In this document: positions 1 through 12,238 of the stretch, in pieces
Position numbering within the stretch: position 1 is the first letter of the stretch
How the letters are laid out: every line of letters begins with the position of its first letter
DNA from: Tetrahymena thermophila SB210
Taxonomy: Eukaryota > Ciliophora > Oligohymenophorea > Hymenostomatida > Tetrahymenidae
Assembly (NCBI RefSeq): GCF_000189635.1
Contig: NW_002476022.1
Span: 1-64,000, forward strand
Length of the DNA: 64,000 bases
Reading direction: 5' to 3'
Program-made: the position numbers and the translations under genes
The notes under the pieces: model-generated
What the model saw: the letters and a program-made list of their open reading frames with translations, nothing else
Told to the model about the DNA's origin: nothing
Databases searched by the model: none

Positions 1-302
1 CCCAACCCCAACCCCAACCCCAACCCCAACCCCAACCCCAACCCCAACCCCAACCCCAACCCCAACCCCAACCCCAACCCCAACCCCAACCCCAACCCCA
101 ACCCCAACCCCAACCCCAACCCCAACCCCAACCCCAACCCCAACCCCAACCCCAACCCCAACCCCAACCCCAACCCCAACCCCAACCCCAACCCCAACCC
201 CAACCCCAACCCCAACCCCAACCCCAACCCCAACCCCAACCCCAACCCCAACCCCAACCCCAACCCCAACCCCCCCAACCCCAACCCCAACCCCAACCCC
301 AA
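1..302 (+). repeat. Telomere, CCCCAA repeats
   Basis: About 50 head-to-tail copies of CCCCAA start at base 1 and stop at 302, where unique AT-rich DNA begins. This is the C-rich strand of a G4T2 telomere as made by Tetrahymena-type telomerase. The tract is uniform except for one run of seven C at 270-276. A length of about 300 bp and near-perfect repeats fit a macronuclear telomere better than a long, variant-rich germline telomere; that second step is inference. Confidence 0.98.
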
Positions 303-600
303 ATATTTTGTACCTTAATCATACTTTATTTTTATTTTTTAATGTTGATTTAAGTTTTTACAATTTTTAAGCTATTTTAGAAATATCCAAATTTTATTTT
401 ATTTTATTTCACTCATATCTGCTCTAAAATGTTTAAATTTTTTTTAGTATATTAATGCAAATTATATGCATTTATTTTATCAAAAAGCGGGAAATTTTTT
501 TTAATTCAAAAATTAATTTAAAAGTTTATTAGCCATAAATAAATAAGCAATTAAAAATTAAAATTTGTAAATTATAATAAAGGTTTTTGTTTAAACATAA
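303..600. other. Short subtelomere / 5' flank
   Basis: About 300 bp of very AT-rich sequence lie between the telomere and the first start codon. I see no open frame, no G-rich subtelomeric repeat and no known motif. It must contain the promoter of the gene that starts at 601. Confidence 0.6.
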
Positions 601-3600
601 ATGAATAATTATTTATACGAATAAGATGGAGGAGGAAGCAAAAAGAAATCAACTTTAAGAAATTCTAACATAAATTATAATAACAATTTTATTGAAGAAA
701 GCAATTCAAAAAAGAGAATTAGCTGGGGCGGAATACACACAAGATGGTTTAATGAGTAACTCATTTCCATATTTAAATATTTATTAATTTAGCAAATTAT
801 AGATAGGCAAATTAAAACTGGGATGTTTCTCCTCAGAGTTTGAGAAGCGGCAGTGACAAAAGTAGAAGTATTGATTAAAGTAATTTGACAGATGAAAAAA
901 ATAAAGATTCACTATAATCAGCTTAGAATATAAATAAAGCAGCGATTTAACAAAATCCTAAAGAAGATAAATAATTTAAGACAGTCGATAGGCTTAGCAT
1001 ATATTTTAAAAACGAAAATGATTCTTTTTATGATGAATCTATGTTATTGCCGAGCAGGATAAGCTTCAATAACTAAGAAAATGTATTTAAAAGAATTTCA
1101 AATGATCATTAACACATTGAAGGCATCTAAAAAAGGCTTTCTTCACCAGCAAACTATTTTAAAAATAAGACAAATTATCAGGAGGAAGATGTTTAGTTAA
1201 ATAATGATAGTGATTCGAATCTTTTAGAAAATCTTGATAGAATGAGTAGACTATCAGGACTATTTAATGATAGCAGCGATGGTAGATAAAATGATAATAG
1301 TGAGATTCTGTAACCAATTTAGGAGATATAAAATTAAATTAGTAATTAAAATACAGACTAGCTATTTAATACTGCTTATTCAAATTAGTAATTTGCCAAA
1401 AATAGTAATAATAATAATTAAATAAATAACAAAGATACTATCAATTTTCTAAACGATCAAATTTAGATATAATTTTAAAATTCAAAAAAAATAGACTCAT
1501 CTAATATAAACACAATTTAAAATCATAATTAAATTAATCAATAAACAAATTACAATTAAAATTCAAATTAACCAAAAATTTAGGAATCCAACTCAAACTA
1601 AAATTAAGGGAATCTTTTAAATATTTAAAAAAATGATATCAATTAAAATCTATTTTAAAATGTTCATCAACTAGAAAAAAATTAGATTACTTTTAAATAA
1701 ATTGACAATTAAACTAATAATTAAGCAGATAATTCTAAATAAGATTTCAAAAGGCTTAGTGAATTTTTTTTGTAGGATTTAGGGAAAACGGAAACTAAGA
1801 AAAACCAAGATGCAGAAGAGAAAAAACTTGAAAGTTAAAAAAACAATAAATAGGATAAAATGATTTTTGATAATTAATTTTCATAAATTAATGTAGACTC
1901 ACTAGATTCATCAAAAAGGAATTTTCCTTTCTCCATAGGATTTGCAAATGATGCTTTCAATGAAAGTAAAAATTCAGGTAATGATAGCTCATCTTACTTG
2001 CTTGAGTACTTAGACAAAGTTAATAGATTGTCAGAAGTAAACCCTCCTAAATAAGATAAAATAGATGAAAAAAATTAATATAAATAAACTGCATAGATTA
2101 CTCCTTCTCCTCTTGTTAACGATTTAAAGAATTTGAGTTTCGACTTAGAAGATGATGAAAATTTTAGCAGACACGTAAATAGCTAGGTTAAAATAGCACG
2201 TGAGAAGAAAGTCAAAATAAGAGAAGGAATATAAGAAATTAAATCAGGAAATTTATTTGGAGATGAACCAGTTGAATAAATTAGCAACAATAACAATAAA
2301 AATATCAACTAATAAAAACCTAAAAGTATTTTAAGTAGCTCTAATAGTATCTTAAATGATTAAGGAACTATTTAATCACAAAAAAATTAAGTTAAACTAT
2401 AATTGAGTAAAATGATTAATAGTGAAAATATCAATTTAAAAGATCAAGTTTCTCCAAAAAAGATGTCTATATCTAAGTCTATAATTCCAAATTCATCTGT
2501 TTAAAAGGAGATAAAAAGAATATCAATAATTCCTAAAGATTCAAAAGAAATCTTACAGAAAAATACAATAAATTAATAATTTTAGTAAAGTAACAAAGTA
2601 AATGCTGAAAAAAATAGTAAAGAGAAATAAATTTTAAATAGTATATCATTATAATCTGAAAATAAAGAAAATTTCAATCAATCCAATTAATAGGGTTAAG
2701 AATTGAGTAATTTTGAAGCAATTAAAAGCACGCCTATGAAGAAAAAGCATTTTAATGATAAAGACGAGGTTTAGACAGATAATACAGACGACTTAGAGTA
2801 AGAAGTAGGGTAATTGGAAAATTTAGTTGTCAGAATGCCTTTAAATTCTTATGAAAAAAAAGTTATTTTAAATTTTTTAACTCCAGGTAAAAAGAGTAAA
2901 AATTTGTAATAATTCAGAGAGTCTATTCTAGCAAATAACAATCATAAATAATTAGATGCTAAAATTTAAGACGAAAATGGATAAAATTAAAGATAAAACG
3001 CCCTAAGTCATAATCAAATTTTAAACAGCATAAAAAAATCAGAGGAACTTTTGGAGCAACTATGTGATTCGTATTAATTAAAAATCAAGAGCTTAGAAGA
3101 AAAAGTGGAGAATACAACAAATTAAAACATTGCTTTGGATAACATTTTGAGATAAAAATAGGAATAAATTGAAAAGGAAGAATTGGAACTCTAAAAAATA
3201 GAAGATTAAATTAATGAAAAAAGAAAAAATTTGGAACTTCCATAATAACCTGAAGAATAAAATGAGAAAGAGATCGATCATAGAGTTATTTAAAAAGAAA
3301 ACAAAATTTATAATATTTATTTTAATTAATATTGGTAAACTTACTAGATAATGATTAATTATTTTGGTTTTGAATACTTGGGTAAAGTTAGAGACAAAAA
3401 TAACAAAGGAGATATGATTGCATTTAGATTTTTAAATAAATATTTATGTTCTTTGCAAATAGTTAAGTAAAGAAAGGATGATAAGATTTTATTGGTTTTT
3501 GTAAAAGGGTTAGTCTATTCAATTTTTAATTCGTAAGAAAACACTCTTATGAATACTCAGGAATAGTCTAGCATAGCAGAGACAGAAAAGCAATTTAGTT

Positions 3601-4160
3601 CTTACACAGAACTGTTGTCTACTTCAAATATTGCTAAAATCACAGAGAATACTTTGAATACAAAATTTAAAAATTATATCAGTCAGAATGGGAATATTAT
3701 AGAAATATTGCAGTTTATTGGCAACAAATTAGCTGAACTGGAAGAATTTTATAAATAATTAAAAATAATTTCAACTATTTATTCACTTAGTAATTACACT
3801 TATAATCTTTCCACTAAACTAATTTCATTTACACTTAAGTTAACTCAATTTCCTTCCAAGTTTGTTAAATTTATAATTTCTCCAGAATAATGGTTTAACG
3901 AAATATAAATTTAAGTTATAAATCTCCCAATACCAGGATTAGATAATTTAAACGAAAAATTATGTGAAGAAGTTGATAAATCTATAAATACTTAGTTTAA
4001 TAGTAAGATTAACTCACAATCTTGCTACTAAAAATTAAGATAGATTATTGAAGCGATCAATGTTAAAAATGCTATCGAATAATCTAATAACGAAAGTAAT
4101 ACATCTGCAAGATTAAGCACATCAACTAATTTATAAAATACATCTAAAGATTAAGAATGA
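601..4160 (+). CDS. Large disordered protein with PP1-docking-like motif and C-terminal coiled coil; possible KNL1/Spc105-like kinetochore protein
   Basis: The frame gives 1,170 residues after removal of one 47-nt intron (756-802, GTAACT...TTATAG), which restores the frame; the only other in-frame stop is the terminal TGA. Near residue 40 is KRISWGG, a match to the RVxF-type protein phosphatase 1 docking motif. Residues 60-800 are Asn/Gln/Ser-rich, with repeated [RK]-[LI]-S sites (KRISN, KRLSS, SRLSG, KRLSE, NRLSE). About residues 810-900 form a charged Glu/Lys/Gln coiled coil, followed by a folded-looking region of about 250 residues (NYFGFEYLGKV, then FPSKFVKFIISPEQW). PP1 docking, a long disordered body, a coiled coil and a terminal globular domain is the plan of KNL1/Spc105. 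That name is inference: I see no convincing MELT repeats. It is the gene next to the telomere and points away from it. Confidence 0.75.
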
Positions 4161-4471
4161 TGATAATTTATATTTATATTAATTTAATATATATTTAATT
4201 GTAAATATTTCGTGTTTTAACTAAAAATAATAAAAATAGTTTTGTATTGGGATAATATTAATTTTCTTTAAATTACGAGTTAATTGATGAAAACTCAGTA
4301 AAATCATTTTGTTAAAATAAAAAAATTATTATTTTAATTCAATTTTATACTCTTATTACTAAAATAAGTTAAATAATTAATTCATTAATCAATGAGATAG
4401 TTTATAATTTAATAGTGATATTACAAGTAGAGTTAAAAGTAGAACATTATTTTTTAGCGAATTAATTCCTA
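4161..4471. other. Intergenic spacer
   Basis: About 310 bp of AT-rich DNA between two genes on the same strand. Nothing recognisable apart from T/A runs. Confidence 0.5.
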
Positions 4472-7357
4472 ATGAGTTAAGAATTAGATGTGAGTAAAGC
4501 AGAGTCAAGTGACATTTCTATGGAGCTAGATGTCATTTTCCAAAAGAAAATGTAAGAAAAGGAAGAATTAGAAAAAAGATAAATTGAAGAGATTAAAGAA
4601 ATCCAAAAAGACATTGATTAATAACAGATTCTTAAAGAAATTGACAAAATCCACATCTCTTATGAGCAGATACATATTTTTCATTTGAAACAAAAGGGAC
4701 TGTATAACGAAGAAGAGGAAGAGATTAAAAAAAAATAAAAATTTCAAAGTATAAAAGACATAAAGGTCTCTGACGTAAATGAGCTGCCTATTGAATTGAA
4801 TATTTTAGACTAAATGAAAGAACTATTTTAAGATTAAGTATTAAGAGATTGGGAAAATAAGTAGCAATATGATAAATTTAAGAAAGTTTGCATGCAACCT
4901 GCTGCTTTAAAATTAAATTAATGGATATTTTGGATGATTCTTACTATTAAATATCCTAACACCTCCTCCAACCCTAAAGTAAACTCATTCAAATATTAAA
5001 GCTTTTTAAGTAAAAAACCCCTCTACTTAGCTGTTATCATTTAAATAATAAATAGGTTTTAGAAGGAATTAAAGATTATATTAGTCAAGAATACACCTTG
5101 CTAAATACTCTCATCCCTAAGCCTAAAGAAGAGTTTTTAAATCCAATAATCTTTATTATGACCTACAACTGCCATAAGATGATGTTCGAAATATTTTTTC
5201 AAGATCGAAAATAATTTAATATGAGATTGATTTTAGATTGCTACCACCTTGTCATATTTGAAATAAATGGAGTTCTTACTACAGATTTTTACATTTAACA
5301 AACGATAGATAAATATTTTTCTTCTAAATTTCTTGATTATGAAAAAGCTACAAAATTTACAGAAATTTAGAAAAAAAAGAAAATGTTAGAAAGGGGAAGA
5401 GACTTTCTAGGGCATTTTTTAGAAAAACCAGAACCTAAAACAGCTGATGAAATTAATTTTTATCAAAACATTAAAAGAATATTATCGGTTGGCAAAAAGA
5501 AAGAATCAAATAAATATGGAGGTAGATTATAGATGATAAGAAATATTAGCAGCAATAGCTCAAATAATTCTAGCTTAATGGAATCAGAATCATCGCTAAA
5601 GCGTAACAGAAAAAGTTCATTCTTAGCTGGAAAATAAAATTAACGTGGTTCAATTTAATCAAACAATTCTCCTTCAATTAATAACATAAATGGTAATTAA
5701 CAGTAAACAAACTTCTAGCCTCTATTAGATATAATGAAATAAAGAAAAAAAGATAAAAACTTTAGATACCAAAAGGGGGATGATATTTATGAAAACATAA
5801 GTCCCTCTTTGAGAGTTAAAAATTCAGGTAGAGACATTGCTTATGCTCGTCTTAGATTTAATATAAATCATGTAAATATTTTAAATAAAATGTGAAAAAA
5901 TTTAAACAAAAATCATTGATTAATAATTGAAGGTTTCTCCAGCAATATCAAAATAACTAGAGTTAAAGGATTGCTCCTTGTAGGATACTAGAAAGCAAGT
6001 TATTTTTCATCCAATAGATAGATTTGTTAAATCAAAAGACTATATTTAAGAAATAGAGAAGATGAAACAAGAGTCTATTGCTAGGCAAAAGCAAATTGAT
6101 ATTAAAGTTAGGGAGCAATTTAACATGCAACTTATAAATAGTGAATAAATGAAACTTAAAGTCCTCAAAGGAAACCAAGATATGCCCTCAATGGATGTAA
6201 TATCTTCACACTCCGATTTATCTTCAGATAGGTAAGCATTAAAATATATAAATTATCTATGTAAATCATATTTTTAATTAAAAATAAAGTTCACTTTAAT
6301 TTGCAAGAGAAATAATCAAACTTAAATTAGCGCCCAAAAAAAAAGATGATGAACTGCAAGCATAAACTTATCGTCATAGAGCTTAATTTGAGCAAGTTAA
6401 GTAGATAAATCAGCTTTTAGATGAAAAAGGAGCTAAACTAGCTGATCTTCCCTCTACACTACAGTTTACTCAAAAAGTAAAATTTATTTTTTATAGAAAA
6501 TGTTTTCAAAAGATTCTATTTCTCAGAAAAGCGCTGAAGAATAAGAAGAAGAGGATGATTAAAGATAAAAAATATTAAATATACTAAACTAAAAAAATAT
6601 TTATTTTTAAAAATAAAATTCTTTGATACAAAAAGAATATAACTGGCTGAATACGAAGCTTTAAAAAAATGTTACTTCTAACAACACAATTACAAGTTAA
6701 AATCAAATATCTTAACACTCGTTACATCTTTAAATTAACTCAAACAAAGACTTAAATCAAAATAATTAACAAACTCAATCATCTTAATAGAAATTATAGA
6801 ATGTCAAATCAATAAAAGTAACATTTGATGTAGGTAATAAATCTCAAGCTTCATCAATGAAACAAATTCCTAAATCAAATGAAAATAGTCCAAATATTAG
6901 TAATTAAAAATCACAATTCAACTTCTTTCCTAATTAACTTAACTAATCTATAAAATCTGGTAATAATGCATAATTAGGTGATTTAAACATTAAAAATTCT
7001 TCATAATTTGGTATAAAGCTAATAAATAATAAAATATAATCTAAATACTAGCATGCAGATGACCACTTTTAAAACTATCAACATTAAAAAATTAAATTTA
7101 TTCTAGAAGAAAAATAGAAAGTTGATTCATCTGTTTAATTTTTAGTACTTGAATAAGAGGAAGATTTAATTAATGGCCTTAATAAAGCCAAGCGTTTTTC
7201 TTCTTTTTCACCTCGAAACGCTTAGTAGCCATAGATTAAGATAGTTAAATCAAAAGAATACAGAGATAAATATCATAACATGAGCGATTTAATTAGCAAT
7301 TTAGAAGACTAATAATTACTTAAAGAAAAAAATCGTTTTGCTATCCAGCAAATTTGA
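4472..7357 (+). CDS. FAM227-like (FWWh-type) protein
   Basis: The spliced frame encodes about 904 residues. Introns inferred from GT-AG borders and frame are 4979-5010 (an alternative acceptor at 5001 keeps the same frame), 5872-5932, 6232-6289 and 6477-6496; the last is only 20 nt. Residues 1-130 are Glu/Lys/Gln-rich coiled coil. Residues about 145-310 hold an aromatic and hydrophobic block, NQWIFWMILTIKYP, then MTYNCHKMMFEIFF and LILDCYHLVIFEING, whose spacing resembles the FAM227 domain of ciliary proteins. The rest is Ser/Asn/Gln-rich and basic. The FAM227 name rests on pattern memory and should be tested. If the second and fourth introns are wrong, the locus would split into two or three shorter genes. 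Confidence 0.7.
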
Positions 7358-7659
7358 AATTAATTTTTATTTTAAGTAATTTATCAAAATAAATTTTTAT
7401 ATTTAAATAAATTTGAGCTTATTTAACTTTATTTTATATAAATTTATTGAATATTTAAAAAATTTAATAACATACATATATAAAAAATATATGAATAATA
7501 CACTATAAATTATTTTTTTATAAAAAATTTAAAAATAATTTTTTTGTTCTGGACTTGTTCTCTAATATCTTCTTTCTCACAATTTTTTCTTTTTTATAAC
7601 TTTTTTGTCAACGAAGATGGTATATATATTTAAAATTATTAATTTAATGTCAATATATC

Positions 7660-8583
7660 TCAAGCTTTTTCTATTAGTTTAATAGCAACAAAACATATGA
7701 CAAAAAGACAGAATTATAAAGCTATTATTATTTCAATACAGCTAACATAACTCTCTATCCATTAAAGTTCACTTTTCAAAGGACTTTCAAGTAAGCAACT
7801 CCACCCAATGCTATTAAGGTATCTTGATAAATAATTATAATAGTAGTAATTATAAACTGTCATAAATATTATGATAAACAATCCATAATTAAGTAATGCC
7901 TAAACAGCATATATATCTTTAAAGTTATTATCTAGACAGAGGATAGTAAGAAAAATGAAAAAAATTAATTATGTTAAAATATAAATTAATATATGAAAAT
8001 CTTCTTTTTATGAACTAAATTCTTCATAGTTTAAACTGCAAAAAGGAGTATAAGGTATTTGATTTTCTAATTAAAGAGAATATTGAGCTAATTCTAATTG
8101 ATATTGTTCACATAAAAGTGTATATTAATCAAATTTACATAAGCTAACTGAGTCAAATATAAGATCAGTTTTTCTCAATCCTTTTAATTCATCTTTTTAA
8201 AGAAATAATCCTACTAAAGGAGTAGAATTATTATCATTTCTTTTGATAAAAAAATTATAATTATCGTTATTTTCAATTGCTATTTTTTCATAATTTTCAA
8301 TTTGGTTTTCTTTAGAAAATTTAATATCAGAGATAGGACATTTTTATGTTTTTTGATTAAGCTAGAAAGATAAGCCATTATATTAGCAATCATAGCTAGA
8401 AAAATTCTTCTATTATTATTATTGTTGATTAAGATAAACAAAATTCATAAAATAATCAATTTTATAGCAAACTTTGATTATATGTGTTTTCTAAAATTAA
8501 TCTTAAAGAGGAATAAGTGAATTTTCAGGTATACTATCACCATAATTATAATTTAGAAGATTTTCATCATAATTACAGCTCAT
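7660..8583 (-). CDS. Array family membrane protein, copy A
   Basis: An intronless 307-residue frame starts MSCNYDENLLNYNYGD and ends ...AIKLIEKA. The N-terminal two thirds is soluble-looking, Gln/Asn-rich, with a conserved core (TPLVGLFLQKDEL, FDSVSLCKFDQY, QIPYTPFC). The C-terminal third has three hydrophobic segments at about residues 200-220, 227-250 and 281-300, so it is probably a membrane protein with a large N-terminal domain. Seven cysteines in the N-terminal part are largely shared with the paralogues. No signal peptide is evident. I do not recognise the family. The shared start and flank with copies B and C fix the start codon. Confidence 0.75.
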
Positions 8584-8953
8584 TTAATCATAAATTATTC
8601 TCACATCTTAAATATATCTTTTTTAAATATTTTTGGTAATAAATTTATTTATCTTAAAAAATTCTTAAGGTCTCTTTATTAATAAAAGATACCCATTTAA
8701 AATTATGTTCATAATTATAAAGATACCTAAAATTATGCTTAAATAAATTAATAATTATTATTTATCTTTATTAGATAACATTTTCACTTTAATTATTCTT
8801 TTTTAATATTTAATAAGTATAAACTAATTTTTTGGCAAAACAAATTTTAAAAAATATTTATGAGATCAAATAAACGCTTTCTATTTTTTTTCTGATCATA
8901 TTAAAGAGATCAAATTAACACTTTCTATTTGATATTAGATATAATATAGCAAT

Positions 8954-9190
8954 ATGCCATTCAAAAATTTCGTCGTTTGGAAACGACTAGATAAGTGAAT
9001 GGCATTTATTATTTTACATTTAAATTGATTTAATTGGCTTCTTAGCTGAGTTAAGCTAAGTAGAAAGAAGAAAAGTTCACAAAGTAATTAAATTTTATTA
9101 TATAAAAATATATAATAGAAAATTACAAAACTGCCCCACGGGGCATACTTTAAATTTTTTAGATTGGGTCTGGGGCCGGCCAATTGAAAT
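8954..9190. other. Structured, relatively G+C-rich island
   Basis: Where unit A loses homology with its sister units there are three strong hairpins in 200 bp. ATGCCATTC (8954-8962) pairs with GAATGGCAT (8997-9005) around an inner perfect stem GTCGTTT/AAACGAC (8972-8987). CTTAGCT (9041-9047) pairs with AGCTAAG (9054-9060). TGCCCC (9132-9137) pairs with GGGGCA (9140-9145). GGCCGGCC lies at 9174-9181. Such sequence is unusual in this genome. It could be a structured RNA gene or a small inserted element; no family match is claimed. Confidence 0.4.
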
Positions 9191-9262
9191 TTAACTTGTT
9201 ATATTTTTACTAATAGAAACAAATTGTAAAAGGCTAATACACAGTGCATGCATATACAACTA

Positions 9263-10448
9263 TCAGAGTTGTATGTGATAATATATATATAGAGAGATAA
9301 TTAAGTGAAAAAAAATAGGGTTAGACTCAAATTCTTTATAAGCTATTTAAGTATTTTTAACAATTTCTTTAAAAAATTCAAATTTAATGAAATCAAGTAA
9401 ATGTAGCTGAATATCAATAAAGAGCAAGCTTTTTTTTTAATTAATGGCAACAAAATGTGCTACCAAAAAACAGAATTATATAGGTATTATTATTTCAAAA
9501 TAGCTAAGATAACCATCTATCCATTAAAGATCACTTTTCAAAGGACTTTCAAGTAAGCAATTCCACCCACATCTTGATATATTATTATAACTGTAGTAAT
9601 TACAAACTATGATAAGTATTACACTAAAAAATCCTACTTCATTAATTTCAAGCCAAACAAAAATAGTAAAAAAAGTGAAACAATAAATAATAAAAAGTAA
9701 TCCAAAATTTAATTCTTCAGAATAAAAACTGCATAAAGGAGTAAAATGTATTTGATTTTATAATTAAAGAGAATATTGAGCTAATTCCAATTGATTTTAT
9801 TCACATAAAAGTGAATATTAATCAAATTTACATAAGCTAACTGAGTCAAATGTAAGACCAGTTTTTCTCAATCCATAAAATTCATCTTTTTAAAGAAATA
9901 ATCCTACTAAAGGAGTAGAATTACTATCACCTCTTTTAATAAAAAAGTTATAATTATCGCTATTTTCAATTGGTATTTTTTCATAATTTTCAATTTAGTT
10001 TTCTTTAGAAAATTTAATATCAGAGATAGGGCATTTTTAGGTTTTTTGATTAAGCTAAAAAGACAAGCCATTATATTAGCAATCGTAGCTAGAAACATTC
10101 TTATATTGTTATTATTGTTGATTTAGATATAAAAAATTCATAAAATAATTGATTTTATAGCAAACTTTGATTAAATGTATTTTCTAAAATTAATCTTGAT
10201 GAGGTATATGTGAAATTTCAACTGTATTAATGGGGGGGGGGTCACAGCAGGGACCCATTCATTTTGAATGAAAAATTTCCATTCAAAAATGAATGAGATT
10301 TTTTGTTTTTTTTATTTCCATTCATTTTTGAATGAAAATTTTCCATTGAAAAATGAATGGGTCCCTGCTGTGACCCCCCCCCCCCCGTATTAATTTTATC
10401 AACACCATAATTATAATTTAGAATATTTTCATCATAATTACAGCTCAT
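9263..10448 (-). pseudogene. Array family membrane protein, copy B, interrupted by a hairpin element
   Basis: The start MSCNYDENILNYNYG and the whole downstream frame match copies A and C. A 155-bp element with an 8-bp target duplication sits after about codon 20. Read through, the element ends the protein at a TGA inside it. Ignoring the element and one duplicate, the frame is open for 340 codons. The C-terminus also differs: a change in the length of an A run near 9435 shifts the last residues, so the protein runs about 35 residues past the normal end. The copy is probably non-functional unless the element is removed from DNA or RNA. GT-AG splicing at the element borders is not apparent. 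Confidence 0.75.
10232..10386. mobile_element. 155-bp non-autonomous hairpin DNA transposon (MITE-like) with 8-bp target duplication
   Basis: The element is flanked by GTATTAAT at 10224-10231 and 10387-10394. It begins with ten G then TCACAGCAGGGACCCATTC, and ends with the reverse complement followed by thirteen C. The two arms, each about 75 nt, are nearly perfect inverted repeats, so the element is close to one full palindrome with a small A/T-rich centre. It has no coding capacity. An 8-bp duplication is typical of the hAT and Merlin superfamilies, but the tips do not settle which. It lies inside copy B of the array gene and is absent from copies A and C, so it is younger than the duplication. 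Confidence 0.88.
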
Positions 10449-12238
10449 TTAATCATAAATTATTCTCACATCTTAAATATATCTTTTTTAAAGATTTTTC
10501 CTAATATATTATGATTTACTTTCCATATTAGTTTATATCAATTTAAACCAAAAATACCCACTTAAAAGTATGTATATAATTATAAAGATACCTTTAAATA
10601 TTTTTGAATAAGTTGATAATCTTTATTTAGCTTTCTTAGATAACATTTTTACTTTAATTATTCTTTTTTAATATTTAATAAGTATAAACAAATTTTTTGG
10701 CAAAACAATTTTAAAAAATATTTATGAGATCAAATAAACACTTTCAATTTTTTTTTCTGATCATATTTTAAAGTGATAAAATTAACACTTCCTATTGATA
10801 TTAGATATAATAATAAAAGAATTTTTCTCTAATACCCTATTTCTTCATATATTAAAATTTTCATCAATCTTTAAAAAAACTCCATAATCAAAAATATCAA
10901 TCAATCTCAAATCTATCTAGAATTTAAAACTTATTATAAAAAATTATTAAATAAAATTATTTTTTATTTGTATAGTATTTTATTATTAGATATTTATAAT
11001 TAATTCATGCACTGAGGCACATATTCAGTAACACAATTTTTTAAAAAGTTATTTTTAGTGTATCTTTATTCCCTAATTATTCAGTATCATTATATCTCTC
11101 TTATCTATCAATCGATCAATAATTTACTAATTATTCATTATTATAAAACAGAATTTATCAGACTATTTTATAAAACTTAAAAAATACTTTGAGTCAGTAT
11201 AATATTTTCTAATGTTAAAAAAAATTGCACTATCATCTAAATTTGAAAAAAATCACTAAATATAATAAAATTAGTTAAATTTGAAAGAATGAAGTTGTAA
11301 CAGATCAAAATTATTTTTAAAAAATAATTAGTTTTTAAAATAGCTCCATCTCTAGCAAAATATTTGACTCTATTTTGAATTTAGGATAAGTAATATTAAA
11401 TTTTAGAGAACTGTTAAACCATCTATAACAAAAAATAATCTTAATGTTGAAATTAAATAAAAAAATTAATTTTAAGTAAAAAGAAAAATTATTTCCTTGA
11501 TAATTTTAAAAATTTTATATGATAAAACCTAATAACTAAAGCTTAAAGAGTAATAATGTTCATTAATTATTAATGAAAGTTTTATTTTATCATTAAGATC
11601 ATATAAATTAAAGAATATTAAATAAATAAATAGGAGAGAAGTAGAGCTTTAGTAATTAGTATTAGTTAATATATATTGAAATAAATAAGCATGTGATGCT
11701 ACAAAGTGGACTTTTAAATATTTTATAATATTTTACAAATAATATTATAAATAATTATATTTAATAATTAAAATACATATGAAAAATATGGAACTAAAAA
11801 TTTAATATTGAAATCCAAATAAGACACAGATAGAATTTATGGTGGTTTACCATTAGTTAATAATGAATGGCTCATTTTATACTAAGTACTAATTATTAAT
11901 ATTAATAATCTAATTATTACTCAAATCTGATATAAAATTAAAACAATTCTTATGATTTTTAACCTCATAATTAGTAATTATTAAATAAAAAACAGAAAAA
12001 GACATTTTAATTTTAATTTTATTTAAAAAAATGTATAAAACAAAAAAAATTTATGTTTAAACAAAAATAATAATATATTATAATTATTATGATATTAATC
12101 ATTTTTAAATATTTATTCCTTTTAATCAACCTTCTAATATCTCCTTATACGCAATTTTTTCTTTTTTATAACTTTTTTCTTATTTGTCAACGAAGATGGT
12201 ATATATATTTAAAATTATTTATTTAATTTTAATATATC
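10449..12238. other. Noncoding flank of array unit B
   Basis: AT-rich DNA between two array genes. The first 1.2 kb matches the flank of unit C and contains the presumed promoter of copy B. The stretch 11660-12115 is unique to this spacer. No gene was found. Confidence 0.6.

Noticed and set aside
8954-9190. Possible telomerase RNA, because of hairpins near telomeric array DNA
   Set aside because: No CAACCCCAA-type template was found in the segment, on either strand.
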